NCBI GenBank assembly: GCA_027924645.1
Contig: BSBN01001198.1
Span: forward strand, 2,914,001 to 2,978,000
Reading direction: 5' to 3'
Length of the DNA stretch: 64,000 nt
Source: Cunninghamia lanceolata
Lineage: Eukaryota; Streptophyta; Pinopsida; Cupressales; Cupressaceae
The notes under the pieces are model-generated. The model saw only the letters and a list, made by a program, of their open reading frames with translations. It was not told the DNA's origin and did not search any database. This document shows, one piece after another, positions 47,751 to 60,000 of this stretch (positions are counted from its first letter, which is position 1; each line of letters opens with the position of its first letter). Position numbers and translations under genes: made by a program.

Positions 47751-49145
47751 TAAGATCAGGAAAAAAGAAGAATCATGGAAAGGCAAATGGCTATCCTCAG
47801 CAGGTAAAGTAACAATGTTAAAATTGGTTCTCTTAGCTATCCCAATATACCAATTATCCTATATGAATCTTCCAGTAGAAAAACATGAAGAAATCAACAA
47901 AACCCTAAGAACTTTCCTATGGCAAGGTTCTTGCTTGGGACAAGATTTATAGACCAAAAGAGGAAGGTGGCTTGGGTTTGAAAAACATCAGGGAACAGAG
48001 TAAGGCATTAGGCGCTAAACTTGTATGGAAAATGTACCAGTAGCCTAATTTAAAGTGGGTTAAAATCCTCAGAAACAAATATCTTAGAGGTGAGGAACCA
48101 GCCATCCTATTCATAATGGCTAATCCCCCTAAAGGCTCTCGCCTTTGGAATTTTATGATGGATTGCAGAAAGCTCATAATGGACAAACTAACTTGGAGTC
48201 TTGGTGACAGTAATCAAGCACTTTTTTGGGATGACTCATGGGGGTTTTGAAATGATAAGTAGCCTGGATAACTTATAAAATGCCAAAAGAATCCTAGAAT
48301 CCTAATGGGGGAAACATGTAAAAGATTACATTGATTTCCCCAATCATGGGGAGAATTAGGGATGGAAATGGAAATCCCTGGAAAATAGGAACATCCCAGA
48401 TAATGAAAAAAAGAAATTGCTTGACATCCTTAACAAAAGGAAGGTATCCCTCAAAGGAGGCATAGACAGATTACTCTAGGACGGGGCCAAATCAGAAAAC
48501 TATAAAACTAAGGATGGGTATAATATTTTAATCAAACAGCAGCTCAGACTAAAATCAGAGATACCGCTGAGACTCTGTTGGGATAAGAACTGTCTTCCAA
48601 AAGCTGGGATGTTTGCATGGATGGTCCTTCAGAAGAAAATTCTAACTACGGATAGGTTCACTAAGATGGGATATGAGGGGCCTAGCAGATGCCCCCTCTG
48701 TGAAAAGGATCAAGAAACAACGAACCATATTCTTCTCAATTGTCAATTTTCTAATAAATGTTGGAACTGGCTAAGTAATAAGTTGGGATGGATTACTGCC
48801 CTCCCTAATAACATTCTGAACCTATTCCAATGCTGGCTTGATACTCACAAACAAAGCATTTACCATATGTTATGGACAATTACCCCTTCGATCATGTTAT
48901 GGGAGATTTGGAAAGAGAGAAATAGAAGAATCTTTAAAGATAGAAAGTTGACTTTTGATCAGCGAATTATTAAGTTTGAAGTCGTTATCATAGAAATTGT
49001 CAACAATAGGGTTCTAAATAACTCCAAAAAAGAAACCACAATGACTCATTGGGATGAAAAGATGCATGGTAAATGGGTAGGACTAAAACTGCCCTCCTTT
49101 GTGGGTCCAGGTAACCATAACACCACCAAGAAGAGATAGGAGTGC
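47751..49145 (+). pseudogene. LINE ORF2 C-terminal region with zf-RVT domain
   Basis: WLSSAGKVTMLKLVLLAIPIY and TLRTFLWQG continue from RT. A frame shift near 47940 is followed by GGLGLKNIREQSKALGAKL in the next frame. Several stops fall between 48240 and 48540. The zf-RVT frame (48609-49139) has RFTKMGYEGPSRCPLCEKD, TTNHILLNCQFSNKCWNWL (Cys/His set CPLC-H-C) and LWEIWKERNRRIFKDRK. Confidence 0.85.
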
Positions 49146-49604
49146 AAGTAGCAACCTCCTAAAGAAGGTTGGTTCAAGATAAATTTTGACGAGGTGTCTA
49201 GGGGCAACCCGAGAGCCACAGGTATAGGCTGTGCAATCCATGATTCTGAAATGAGAGAAATTACAACTTTAGCCAAACCCCTAGGAGAAGAAACAAACAA
49301 CACATCAGAACTAATTGCCCTGATTGAAGGTCTGAGAATCTACAAAGATTTGAAAATTGAAAAATTAGACATCGAAGGAGACTCTGTGATCGTCATTAAT
49401 GCCTTACGAAAAGGAGCATGCCTAACTAGAGACCAAATTCCCTTCTGGCTAATGCCCTCGACATCACTGCTTCTTTTAGAAGGTGTACATTTAATCACAT
49501 CTTCAAAGAAGGTAATACTAAAGCTGACTCCCTGGCTAACAAAGGGGCTGATGGCTTCTGCCTTTCTACTAAATTTAGTTCTAATGAAGCATCATTAAAT
49601 TCTA
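49146..49604 (+). pseudogene. LINE ORF2 RNase H domain
   Basis: KINFDEVSRGNPRATGIG carries the first Asp; the usual DGAS is DEVS. NTSELIALIEGLR has the Glu and DIEGDSVIVINALRKG the second Asp. After a one-base shift near 49440 another frame gives NHIFKEGNTKADSLANKG with the last Asp, ending near 49604. All four acids are present. RNase H at the end of ORF2 marks a plant L1 subgroup. Confidence 0.83.
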
Positions 49605-50299
49605 TCTGAAACATTGGAGAAGGGTTGTTTATTCTATCACTCCTTTTAAGATTGTTTCTGCTTACATTCTCTTAGATATATACACCTTTCATTAAGCCAA
49701 TAAGATCTTCACTTGTTCTAATGACATATTCTGAACAAACACTAAGTTTCTATAGATTCTCTAGTTTCAAGATAGCATTGGAGTATGATAGAACAACTGA
49801 GAACAATTCCCAAACTACCAACTTGCTGTGATGAAATTAGATTCTTATAATTCAGTTGTAGATCACTTCAAATTAAAGATTTGAAGTTTGATAGAGTTGT
49901 GCAATCTTTACATACAAAAATTAGCTAAGAATTGAAATCAGACTTCACTGTAATGGTTGACAAATCAAATTAAGAGCTCATGCATTTACAATACCAAACT
50001 ATCCAAACATGAATCAATGCTACAACAGTTAGCTCGCAGCCTTTCATACCTACTCTCAAAACCTTGATCCGTTATCTTCTGAACTTGATTATGATTTCTC
50101 AATATGCTATTCTCGTACTTAACACCAATAAGTTCTTTACATGTTCTAATGTCATATATTCATTCCAAACCTTTAAATTCTTTCAGAAGCAGGGTTTCAA
50201 GTTCCTGGCTATATTTATAATAAAAGTTGTCAGAAATGCTACAATAGAGAAAGATTTAGGGACCTCGTAGGGTCTTTTATAATTTCTTCAATGATTATA
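49605..50299 (+). other. LINE 3' untranslated region with an internal repeat
   Basis: No ORF with a domain. The stretch CCAATAAGATCT..ACTTGTTCTAATG near 49693 recurs in changed form at 50122, and GATTTAGGGAC with AGGGTCT near 50250 recurs at 50665 and 51686. The LINE 3' end is therefore present more than once in this region. Confidence 0.55.
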
Positions 50300-52354
50300 T
50301 TTTCTTCTGTTTACACAATCAAAAGGTAGAGGGGATGAAGCTTATAATAAGCCTACTATACGTTCATATTGAAGCTCACAAAGGGGTTGATGCCTTTCTA
50401 TTGAATTTAGCTCTAATGAAGCAATTTCAAACTCTATTCAAAACATTAAAGAAGTGTTGTCTACTATAATTCTCCATGTAGGAATGTTTCTGCATGCATT
50501 CTCTTAACTATTTATTCCTCCCATTAAGCCAATAAGATCTTTACTTGGATCTAATGCCATACATTCATTCCAAACCATAAATTTCTATTAGATTAAGGGT
50601 TTAAGTTTTTGGCTATATTAAAATAAAAGCCTGTTAGAAATTGCCACAGCAGAGGAAGATTTAGGGACTGCGCAGGGTCTATTCATAATATCTACATTGA
50701 TCATATTGTCTTGTCCACATAGGGACCAAGTTCTGTTTCTATATTCAAAAGGTAGCCACTATAATAAGCCTACAGCTTGGTAACTTTCATAAAGATAACA
50801 AAATTCAGGCTTTCTTTAACTTACTCCTGATCATACTCGAGCAACTAGAGGTTGAAAGTCACTACCCACTCAAACCCCTCTTCCTCCACCAGAACGAGGA
50901 CCCTTTGGATGAATCCCATTGCTATTTGCGCCTTCTCTTTGACCATCATGAGGTCTAGTCCTCTGAGATCTAAAATGAAAGGATAGAGCTTCAGAATAGC
51001 ATCAAGATCATCTAAAGAATCCATATCCCTTGGTTGTGGTATCCCAACACTGATACTTGCAGCTTCCAGGGTTTCCTCCAAACCCCCTAAGTGTTTCAGG
51101 ATTGAATTAGACCCTCATCATCTGCCCTTTTGTTCCTTTGTCAATCTCCATCTCTATCAACATTGCGAGTACCCTAGAAGAGATGTCGGTGTCAACTCTA
51201 TACCTTTCAGCCTCTCCCATAAACTTTCTTCCAACTATCATTCTAATGGCTCCAACCATTAGTTCATCAGACCGATGGAGCATACGCTGCAATCGAAGCA
51301 AAGTAACAGGTCCTAGAAAGGCCATTTTCTTCTGTTTACACAATCAAAAGGTAGAGGGGATGAAGCTTATAATAAGCCTACTATACGTTCATATTGAAGC
51401 TCACAAAGGGGTTGATGCCTTTCTATTGAATTTAGCTCTAATGAAGCAATTTCAAACTCTATTCGAAACATTAAAGAAGTGTTGTCTACTATATTTCTCC
51501 ATGTAGGAATGTTTCTGCATGCATTCTCTTAACTATTTATTCCTCCCATTAAGCCAATAAGATCTTTACTTGGATCTAATGCCATACATTCATTCCAAAC
51601 CATAAATTTCTATCAAATTAAGGGTTTAAGTTTCTGGCTATATTTAAAATAAAAGCGTGTTAGAAATTGCTACAGCAGAGGAAGATTTAGGGACCGCGCA
51701 AGGTCTATTCATAATAGCTACATTGATTATATTGTCTTGTCCACATAGGGACCAAGTTTTGTTTCTATATTCAAAAGGTAGCCACTATAATAAGCCTACA
51801 ACTTGGTAACTTTCATAAAGATAACAAAATTCAGGCTTTCTTTAACTTACTCCTGATCATACTCGAGAAACTAGAGGTTGAAAGTCACTACCCACTCAAA
51901 CCCCTCTTCCTCCACTAGACCAAGGGCACTTTGGATGAATCCCACTGCTATTTGTGCCTTCTCTTTGACCATCATGAGGTCTAGTCCTTTGAGATCTAAA
52001 ATGAAAGGATAGAGCTTCAGAATAGCATCGGGATCATCTAAAGAATCCATATCCCTTGGTTGTGGTATCCCAACACTGATACTTGCAGCTTCTAGGGTTT
52101 CCTCCAAAGCCCCTAAGTGTTTCAGGATTGAATAAGCCCCTCATCATCTGCACTGTTGTTCCTTTGTCAATCTCCATCTGTATCAACATTGCAAGTACCC
52201 TAGAAGAGATGTCGGTGTCAACTCTATACCTTTCAGCCTCTCCCATAAACTTTCTTCCAACTATCATTCTAATGGCTCCAACCATTAGTTCATGAGACCG
52301 GTGGAGCATACGCTGCAATCGAAGCAAAGTAACAGGTCCTAGAAAGGCCATTTG
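50300..52354. repeat. Direct tandem duplication, two units of about 1.03 kb
   Basis: Unit 1 is 50300-51324 and unit 2 is 51325-52354. Both start ATTTTCTTCTGTTTACACAA and end CCTAGAAAGGCCATTT, with few differences on reading. The junction has ATTT microhomology (GCCATTTTCTTC). Each unit contains a LINE 3' scrap (RNase H end and UTR) followed by the unknown minus-strand ORF. Confidence 0.9.
50845..51343 (-). pseudogene. Unrecognised ORF, tandem copy 1
   Basis: Leftward from 51343: LGPVTLLRLQRMLHRSDELM, GRKFMGEAERYRVDTDISSR and VLAMLIEMEIDKGTKG. After a frame shift near 51110 comes EETLEAASISVGIPQPRDMD, ILKLYPFILDLRGLDLMMVK and GFIQRVLVLVEEEGFEWVV, with a stop at 50845. The composition is that of a helical, soluble protein, not of any transposon protein I know. 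It may be an exon or retrocopy of a host gene. I cannot name it. Confidence 0.5.
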
Positions 52355-52507
52355 GTGTTTGGTACTAACCAACCTCATAGGGGTCTCCATCCCTCTGCAC
52401 TGGATGGATTCCGCTGTAAAGATAACTAAAAATTGAAATGGCATTGGGAATGATGGAAGAGGAAACTGGAGTGTTATAAAATAAGAACCAACCTGTGAAT
52501 AGCTCAT
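51871..52507 (-). pseudogene. Unrecognised ORF, tandem copy 2 with extra N-terminal part
   Basis: The same two frames as copy 1 (52507-52034 and 52107-51871). The first extends further upstream beyond the duplication edge at 52354: QVGSYFITLQFPLPSFPMPF and ESIQCRGMETPMRLVSTKHQ precede MAFLGPV. This copy therefore holds the original 5' context and copy 1 is the truncated duplicate. The frame shift between the halves is shared, so it was probably there before the duplication or marks a lost intron boundary. Confidence 0.5.
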
Positions 52508-53756
52508 CTAGCGAATAGCATTAAATGGAGCAAGCAGTAGCAAGCATATCTTTTTAAGCTCGAGTTCCTCCCCTGTTTACACGCTTCAAAAGTACCACCT
52601 TTCTTTTCTCATATATATATATATATATATAGATAGATAGTTGTATATATAGATTCAAGGCTTAAAAGTTTTTGAAGTATCTCAATAGACATTTTATTAT
52701 CAAATCTTGCATGACTCCTCTTCTCAGCACTGGGCTCAGTACCCAAGTAGGAAGAGTTAGAGGTATGATTTGATCTCCATAAATGAATTATAATGATATT
52801 ATGCTTGAAGCAGATTGTCTCGGTATAGAGGTTAGAAATAATGATAGTATGCGTGAAGCTTGAATAACAATTGACATGTGAGAAGGCAGGAGACTAGAAA
52901 TGTAATAATGAGGTCTCTAGTATATCTTTGGCTCCCATATCAGCTCATTGGAGATATATAACTGGTATGATTGGACAAGTAATAACTTTCTCTATGAGGA
53001 GATAGAGTTATTAAGATCTAATTGACACTCATGGAATTATAATATTATTTAGTTAACTGTTCGATCACCTACATATACACACATTTAGGTATATTTATTT
53101 GCATTTATACAAGTATATATACATAGGTGTTTGTATATATATTTGATCAGGCAACAAGTCAGGGATTCCCCCTCTCAACCTGATTTGATTTTAACTTTGA
53201 AACAAGTAAGTGTTGACACTTCTGATGAGCATAGAAAAAGTAAGTATTGTATTCTTCCCTTTCAGGCAAATGATAAAGAGCTCTAACAGGTTTATGTAGG
53301 AAAATAAATAATTATTTATTTCCTTTTATGCATGGCTAACATGCCAAAAAAGGAAGTTTGTCGTTGTGTTTACTGGTAAGACAGGTACTCTGTTATGAGC
53401 AAGTCAAAAGAAGCTCCCTCACATGGATAAAAGATAGTTAGTCTAATGATAGATGCACCAAAAGTCATCCCTTGGGCCGGAGAACCAAAAAGACAAACAA
53501 CTAGAAGAAAGGCCCATGATAAGGGCAACCACTGTACATGTATCCCAGATATATTGTAAGAAAGGATTTATCCTTGTTGGGCATTGCCCCATATAAGGTT
53601 TATAAATAAACATTATGTACTGGACTACACAAGTCCTGAGCTAGACCGGAGATTTTCTTCGCTCTGTTCTTTCCTACCGGTGCCCATACTGAACAGAGCT
53701 GTACTTTTTACTGATTTTATATATTAATGGCTTCGGCCTTTTACCCATAAAAAAAA
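52508..53756. other. Noncoding stretch ending in an A-run
   Basis: It includes (AT)10 plus a short GATA run at 52611-52640 and no domain-bearing ORF. The last part (about 53580-53756) reads like a transcribed 3' end: TATAAATAAA near 53605, GGCTTCGGCCTTTTACCC and then a run of nine A at 53748. It may be the 3' end of a non-LTR element or a retrocopy. Block B starts immediately after the A-run. Confidence 0.45.
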
Positions 53757-54053
53757 ATAATGTGATGATGTATTTTCTATTTAATTAGTTGATTTAAATC
53801 AAGTTACTCTATAGACTAAGTTGTAGGACAAATTAATATCACCTTATAGAACTTATTTATTCATTTTGAACATTAGGATATTTGCAAGATAAAGAAATAA
53901 CTCAACAAACCTGTTAGTGCAACTATTCAAACTTTAGATAAACTTGCAATTTAGTTTCCTTGTTTAATTCAAATTCCTTAGAAAAAAAATGTTTCCACCA
54001 ATTTTGCCTACTTGTATGGTTGGCATACAAGTGGGTTTGATATGGGCATGACA
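53757..54053 (+). repeat. Truncated end of a chromovirus LTR, block B
   Basis: It corresponds to the last 295 bp of the 3' LTR (36047-36341), ends GCATGACA and is followed by TCTATGG as in block A. The left 3.1 kb of the LTR is missing. Confidence 0.9.
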
Positions 54054-55848
54054 TCTATGGCCTCCCACAAAGTCAATAGAATGCTTGAAGGAATGGTCTC
54101 CAATTGGAAGTGGTGCAGGAGCACCTACCTGACAGCTGGCCTTCATGAGGCAGTTAGTTGTTTTAGGTCTTGTTTATGTTTTCAAGAAGGTCTGATAAGA
54201 CCAAATGCATGTAATAAGGTCACGCTGATCATGATAAGATCATGCTGACCAGGCTTTTACTATTTTTAGTTAAGTTTGTTAGAACAGCTGTCATGCTGTA
54301 GGGTCCGGTTGGATCTCCCAGCCGCTTGGAGAGTTCCCAGCCGCTTGGAGTCGGGTCAGTAGTACTCGTAGGAAAATCTATTTAAACATGAGGATCGGTC
54401 GATATTGCATACAGATAGATATCATCGATCAGACTTTGCGAGAGTGAGGCAGAGAGAGAGAAACTGATCATTGTATTTACATCTTTTGAAATCAAATAAA
54501 GTGTTCCTGTTTGTGTTCATCCTCTGTTGCATTCCATTGCTTGATCGATTTGCTGGTTTGGTGGCTATATGGATTCACTGATCCATTCCACCGGTTGATT
54601 CATCGGAATGGCCATGTACAGTAGGTTAGGTTGTAGTTTGTTTTCTGTTTGCATGCAGGTGTGCAGGATTGCCGTCGAGAGATGTTGAAGACCCTAGCAT
54701 GGGTATGTGCTAGGTCGAGCTGATAAAGTGTGGAAGATCACCCTGAGGGTGGATCGGGTCGTCCCTGGAGGATCGGCGAAGTGAAATTTCGCTAAGGCTG
54801 AAAGTTCGTCAAAACGGCATCATCAGGATATCTTGGTGAATATCCTGCAGTCAGTTTGGGTATCGTCATCCGGATAAGTGAAGATGAGCATGATGCTTTC
54901 GAGTGCATGAAGTGCAAGTGCGTCGGGGTGATCATCATCAGGAGGGCCGAGGAGGAGCGTATCGGCATCAGGTTGAAGATCAGGTTGATCAAGTTGATCG
55001 CGGGCCGAAAAAAACTAAGTTTGGCCAACATCAGGATATGACGTCATCATCATCATGATATATGTCATCAGGATATTTCGGAGCGGCAGGATATTGAGCA
55101 GCTGCGGGTGACGTCATCGTCATCAGGATCTACGTCATCAGGATATCGGGGTGACGCAAGCATCGAGGAAAGGTGCGAGGAGTTAAGGTTTTGTCATCAT
55201 CAGGATAAATGGAAGGAACCGGATGTTCTTTATCCTGTTGAATATCATGATGTTGAATATCATGATGCTGAAGGAAGAGAAGACGGAAGTTGTCGCTGAA
55301 ATGAACAGTGGACGTCAGGAGGATGTTCGCGCTGGTCGAACATGATGATGCTGCCGAATATGATGATGCTGTCGATAATCGAGTAAGGTGATGCTGTTGA
55401 CAGGCGAAAGTGCGAAGGCTTGTCTGCAGGAGGATATCGGTCGGCAGGTGAAATATGATGATGATGCTGACAGTGAAGTCAAATATGATGATGATGAGGA
55501 TGAATATGATGATGATGATGGGCTGCAGACATCCATGCTGTATGCGAAGGTTATAGTGTGGATGCCTCTGCATCAGGAAGGTATGCATAATAACCAGTCT
55601 TTCTCCAAACCTTATTTTTTTCTAATTAATGTCTATCGTTTGGTTGAATGTTTATTAAAGAAAAGATCATGGGATAACCTTTTAGGACTATTAAGTAGTT
55701 TGAGAGATGCTCCATATATTCTAGGGGGATACTTCACTGATATTTTAAGAAATGAGGAGCAAAAAGGGGGATTGCAATGATCCACCTAGTCTCGAGAAGA
55801 TTTTGTTGATTTTATGGAAAAGTTGTGACTTATTGATATTATTCCTAG
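54054..55848 (+). pseudogene. LINE endonuclease scrap, block B, split by a solo LTR
   Basis: 54054-54110 and 55576-55848 equal 36342-36666 of block A. The right part keeps PYFFLINVYRLVECLLKKRS and LRDAPYILGGYFTDILRNEE. The solo LTR 54111-55575 sits between its halves. Confidence 0.75.
54111..55575 (+). repeat. Solo LTR of the gag-protease family, target duplication GGAAG
   Basis: It starts TGGTGCAGGAG and ends CTCTGCATCA like 2340-3924, is 1465 bp long and clearly diverged from the other two. GGAAG flanks it at 54106-54110 and 55576-55580. AATAAA is at 54495-54500, with two TGACGTCA sites. Block A at 36386-36400 is the uninterrupted site. ORFs inside are LTR sequence. Confidence 0.95.
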
Positions 55849-56760
55849 TGTAGACACCCAAAAATGACCATTGCATTATTCACCTTGCATACATCAAACC
55901 ATCTAATGCACCATCATCCAACATTAATTAAATAATTTTAATTATTTAATTAACTAATTATTCTTCTAAAATTAAATAAATTGTTCAAATTTATTTAAGT
56001 TGACTTTTCGAATATCTTCTAAATAAATAAAATCAAATATTTTATTTATTTCCTATTTATTCTTCCATCATGCACAATAAATTAAATAAATTTATTTATT
56101 TAATTTCTAATTATCTTCTCAAATCTTCTAAAAATATCTTTTTCTTCCGTGCACACAAATTAAATAATTTATTATTTAATTTTATTCATAGCATGTCAAA
56201 AAGTAAAACAAAAGTTGAGTTAATTAGCTTTTAAATCATTGTTTTTATCAATCAATTCATAAAATAGAAAAAAACATTCTATTTTTATGAAAATTAATAT
56301 TATCTTTAGTCAACAAAGAAATTAACTCAATAAAATAGCTTTTTGCATGTACACTTGTTGTGTGCGCATTCCTTCATTTCTTCTCAATTTATCTCATACA
56401 TTGATTTCATTTAATTTCCTCCACTGTTGATCAATCTTCCCTGAAAGCTATAAATATGCCCATTCACCTCTTCACAATTTTTGAGCATTAGCATCCATAT
56501 CTTCTAGTGCTCTAAGTATTTATTGAAGCAACTTCACATCATTGAACTATTATACATCCACTTGCAATCATGGTTATGCTACGTTTTGAGTAATCCACAT
56601 ATCAATACACCAAGGAATAAATATCGTAGTGTGGTAACTTACATTTATTGTTTGTTTTGGATTTTGTTATTTGTTATTGCGATCTTATTTCTTGAGTTAT
56701 GTAGACATTAGAATAAGGTCCCTTTTATTCTTGTTTGCATTCCGATTTCTAGCATATACA
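55849..56760 (+). repeat. LTR (TGTAGACACC type), block B copy
   Basis: 912 bp, matches 36667-37579; TATAAATA at 56449-56456. The primer-site-like AGCACGCCTGGTGGGACC and the leader follow to about 57010. Confidence 0.7.
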
Positions 56761-57009
56761 TTCCAGCACGCCTGGTGGGACCACTCCCTAATCTAACATC
56801 CATTTTTCTTGAGAAAATTTGATTTTTTAAGCTACAAGTATGGAGTTGTGCCTCTGATAAATACAGTTGCACTTTTGGTCGATAGAACAATGCTTATGGC
56901 TGACAGAACGACGTCTTTGATGAACAGATTTGTGCCTTTGGTTTAGAGGGTTGTGCCTTTTGTTTTCACTATTTATCTTGAGATTCTGACTTTGCAAGGT
57001 TTTTCTAGC

Positions 57010-60000
57010 ATCTGATTTACCTTTTTTATAAATAAAGAGGCATAAAAATTTATTAATATAGAAACCACATATACAAAACTAGAAGAGCAACATCCCAAAG
57101 AAAAAAACAAAAATCCAAAAAAAATAGCAGAACTACAAACCAGCCAACCAGAACCGGGGAGACACCAAGTTGAATTCCATTATTAACCAATACATTGATC
57201 CAGAAAGGGCATGCACACAACTCATTAACGAACCAATGGATCCTATATCAGGAAACCTACTGGTTATAATGTGTTACATTTAAATTGTCAAACCAGGGAA
57301 TCATATTCTTCTTGGATGGTGTCTGTACTATGTGTACAATCAAGGATTCTTGAATTGTAATCTAGAAGTTGTGCATAGGAATAAACTTATTGAAAGGAAA
57401 ACAAACTCTACTTTGCAAGAATTGACAAGTACTATGAGTAAGAAATGTTGATAAGAAATAACTAATGCTATTTAGTTGGTTGTAAATCAAAACAAACTGT
57501 GTGAATCAAAACAGGGGAACAATTAATAACTAAGTCGGTGATCACCTTAACCCAACAATATAGATTATCAATATCTAATTAATCCACATGACATAAACTC
57601 ATCACAACATGCATTAATCACACAAACACAACCTAGTAACATAAACTAAACATATGAACATATAAGAGAGATACAATTACCTCAAGTGGTCCTTGCTTGA
57701 GTGACTATGATCTCCACAAAATTTAACTAGATCTCTATTGTATCAATTAAACCATTGACTAAATTCAAAACCTGTGTTCCTTTATTAAATGCTGAGAAAA
57801 ATACAATAATAACTATAATAACACAATCTCTATCTAACCTCCTTTGTCGTATATGAAATCTAACATATATAGACAAGATCGAGTTTTCCTATTTGAACAA
57901 AACTGCTAAGCAATAAATACCATACTTGTCCATTCACCAACAACATAAGGAGAAGACATTATTACTAATCAAACTAGCATAAGGAAACTAAACTACCATA
58001 AAGATAATATAGATGGCACAATCCTACTATAACTCCCTTTAGTCTTTATGAAAACAATCATATATGGAAACAAAACATGGACCATTATCTCAACTTCATT
58101 ATTCATGACTGTGTCAACTATCATAGGATAACCATCAAAGATAGGGGAGTTATAGCTAACTCATACCCAATCAATTCAAAGTCCTTTTCTTTTGGTTGCG
58201 GGTGACTGCATTGTCTATTGTAGATGAGAACACCTCCTTTGCCGCAGGATGATAGGTGGTCTTCATGAAATGTAGCCACATCCTCTCTGCATAGAGGTTA
58301 GTTCATGACATGATATTTTTGCATCACAACTACTAAAATTAATAGAAAGTACTACCACATTTTATGAGCAATCATTAATTCATACACAGTCATTTACCAA
58401 CATATCTTATATCAATCTTAATGCTTTCAATGTCTTAAGGATGATTATAGGCATAGAAAATATATGTAAAAGTCTAGGAATGTCTTTGAAAAACACAATC
58501 TAAAGCAAGAAAAATAGAACAAAACATAGCCTCATCACACCACCAACCCCAAAACCCCAAACAAGAGCTACAACTAACCATCAATATCTTCTGAGACCAG
58601 TCTTTCCAAAATTTTAACACTATCTTGGGACAAACAATCCCAATCACTAACATTCCATTCCCCCACCTAATTTGAAGCCCACTTTACCAAGCAAGCAGCC
58701 ACTCTATTCCACTCCCTAGCGACATGGACAAAGGAAACAAAATCCATCAAGTGACTCAACTAGAGAATCTGTCTAACCACCGAAGCCAACTGCTAATGTC
58801 CCCCCTCCACAACCTGCTCATTCAACATGTTAATCAAAATATGAGAGTTAGACTCACAAATAACCCTTCACCAACCTAAAGCACACCCTCTTTCCATAGC
58901 ACATACAATATCAAGGGCCTCCATAAAATTGTTAGTTTGTTGTCCCTTATAAATAGAGAAGAAAAATAGGACAGCACTAGAGCTATCCCTCCCTAGTCCC
59001 CCGATCCCAGGATGACTTGGTTTCCCCTAGAAGAGCCATCCATATTAATCTTATAAACACATAGAGGAGGGGGAGACCACCTTCCTTCTCTTTGAATCTT
59101 ACTTATAGAATGGCCTCTTTTCCTAGCCCAGGAAGCGCCTAAGCTTCCAACAACTAAACTCAAATTTTGAGCCACCTGCAACCCCCCAATATCCAACTTA
59201 GCAGAGAAGTCACACTTAGCTTCTAAGGTCTCCTGAAGCATACTAAGAATCATTTTCCATAGTTGTTACACCTCCAACTTCCTCTCCTAAAATATCCTTC
59301 GATTCCTTTCCAGCCAAAGCTACCACAAAATGAAAGAAGGCCCAATATTCCAAGCCAATCTCTCTGGCCAGGGAACACTAAAAAAATAAATGTGAAAGAC
59401 AATCCTCATTACTAAAATAGAGGAAGCAAATAGAGGGGACCTAAAAACCTCTCTTCTACAAATTATCCCAAGTGAGGCATCGATTCCAAGCAACAACCAA
59501 AGGAAATAGTTACATTTAGGCCATCCAAACTTATTCCACACAATCTTCCACCAAGGAGAGTCAATCACCCCAAACTTTAACCTATTTAACTCTCGATAGC
59601 TTGAAGCCATAGAATACACACCTTTTGGATTAGGACTCCAGGCCATAGAATCATGCTCACTCAGCGCACTACATACTCTACTTGCAAGAATCCTAGCTAA
59701 CTCCTTCTAATCTTCCAGCAACCCTCTCGGTGACCACTCAGAAGAATCTTTCCATCTCCAAACCTCCACCTGACCCAAATGTTGAACCGATTTGAAATGC
59801 TCCACAAGACACCATCCTACCTCAAGAAAGAGGTTGCACAAGGGTTATAAGTGCGGGAACACAAACAAGATCGACAGGTGCCCATCCCAAGAGTCATACC
59901 AAAACAGGGCCTTAGACCCCCTGTTACAAATCCAAAACAACCCCTGCTTAATTAAATTGGCTCCTCTTTTAAGAGTGCCCCATATCATGGATCCCTTACC

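Larger units (their letters stand above)
43350..50299 (+). mobile_element. Plus-strand L1-type LINE, nearly full length
   Basis: ORF1, endonuclease, RT, zf-RVT and RNase H lie in order, followed by a 3' region of about 700 bp. It starts inside a copia LTR. No poly-A is seen at the 3' end, where the tandem duplication region begins, so the right boundary is uncertain. The domains belong to a different LINE family from the minus-strand copies: RT and RNase H motifs differ clearly in sequence. Confidence 0.8.
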
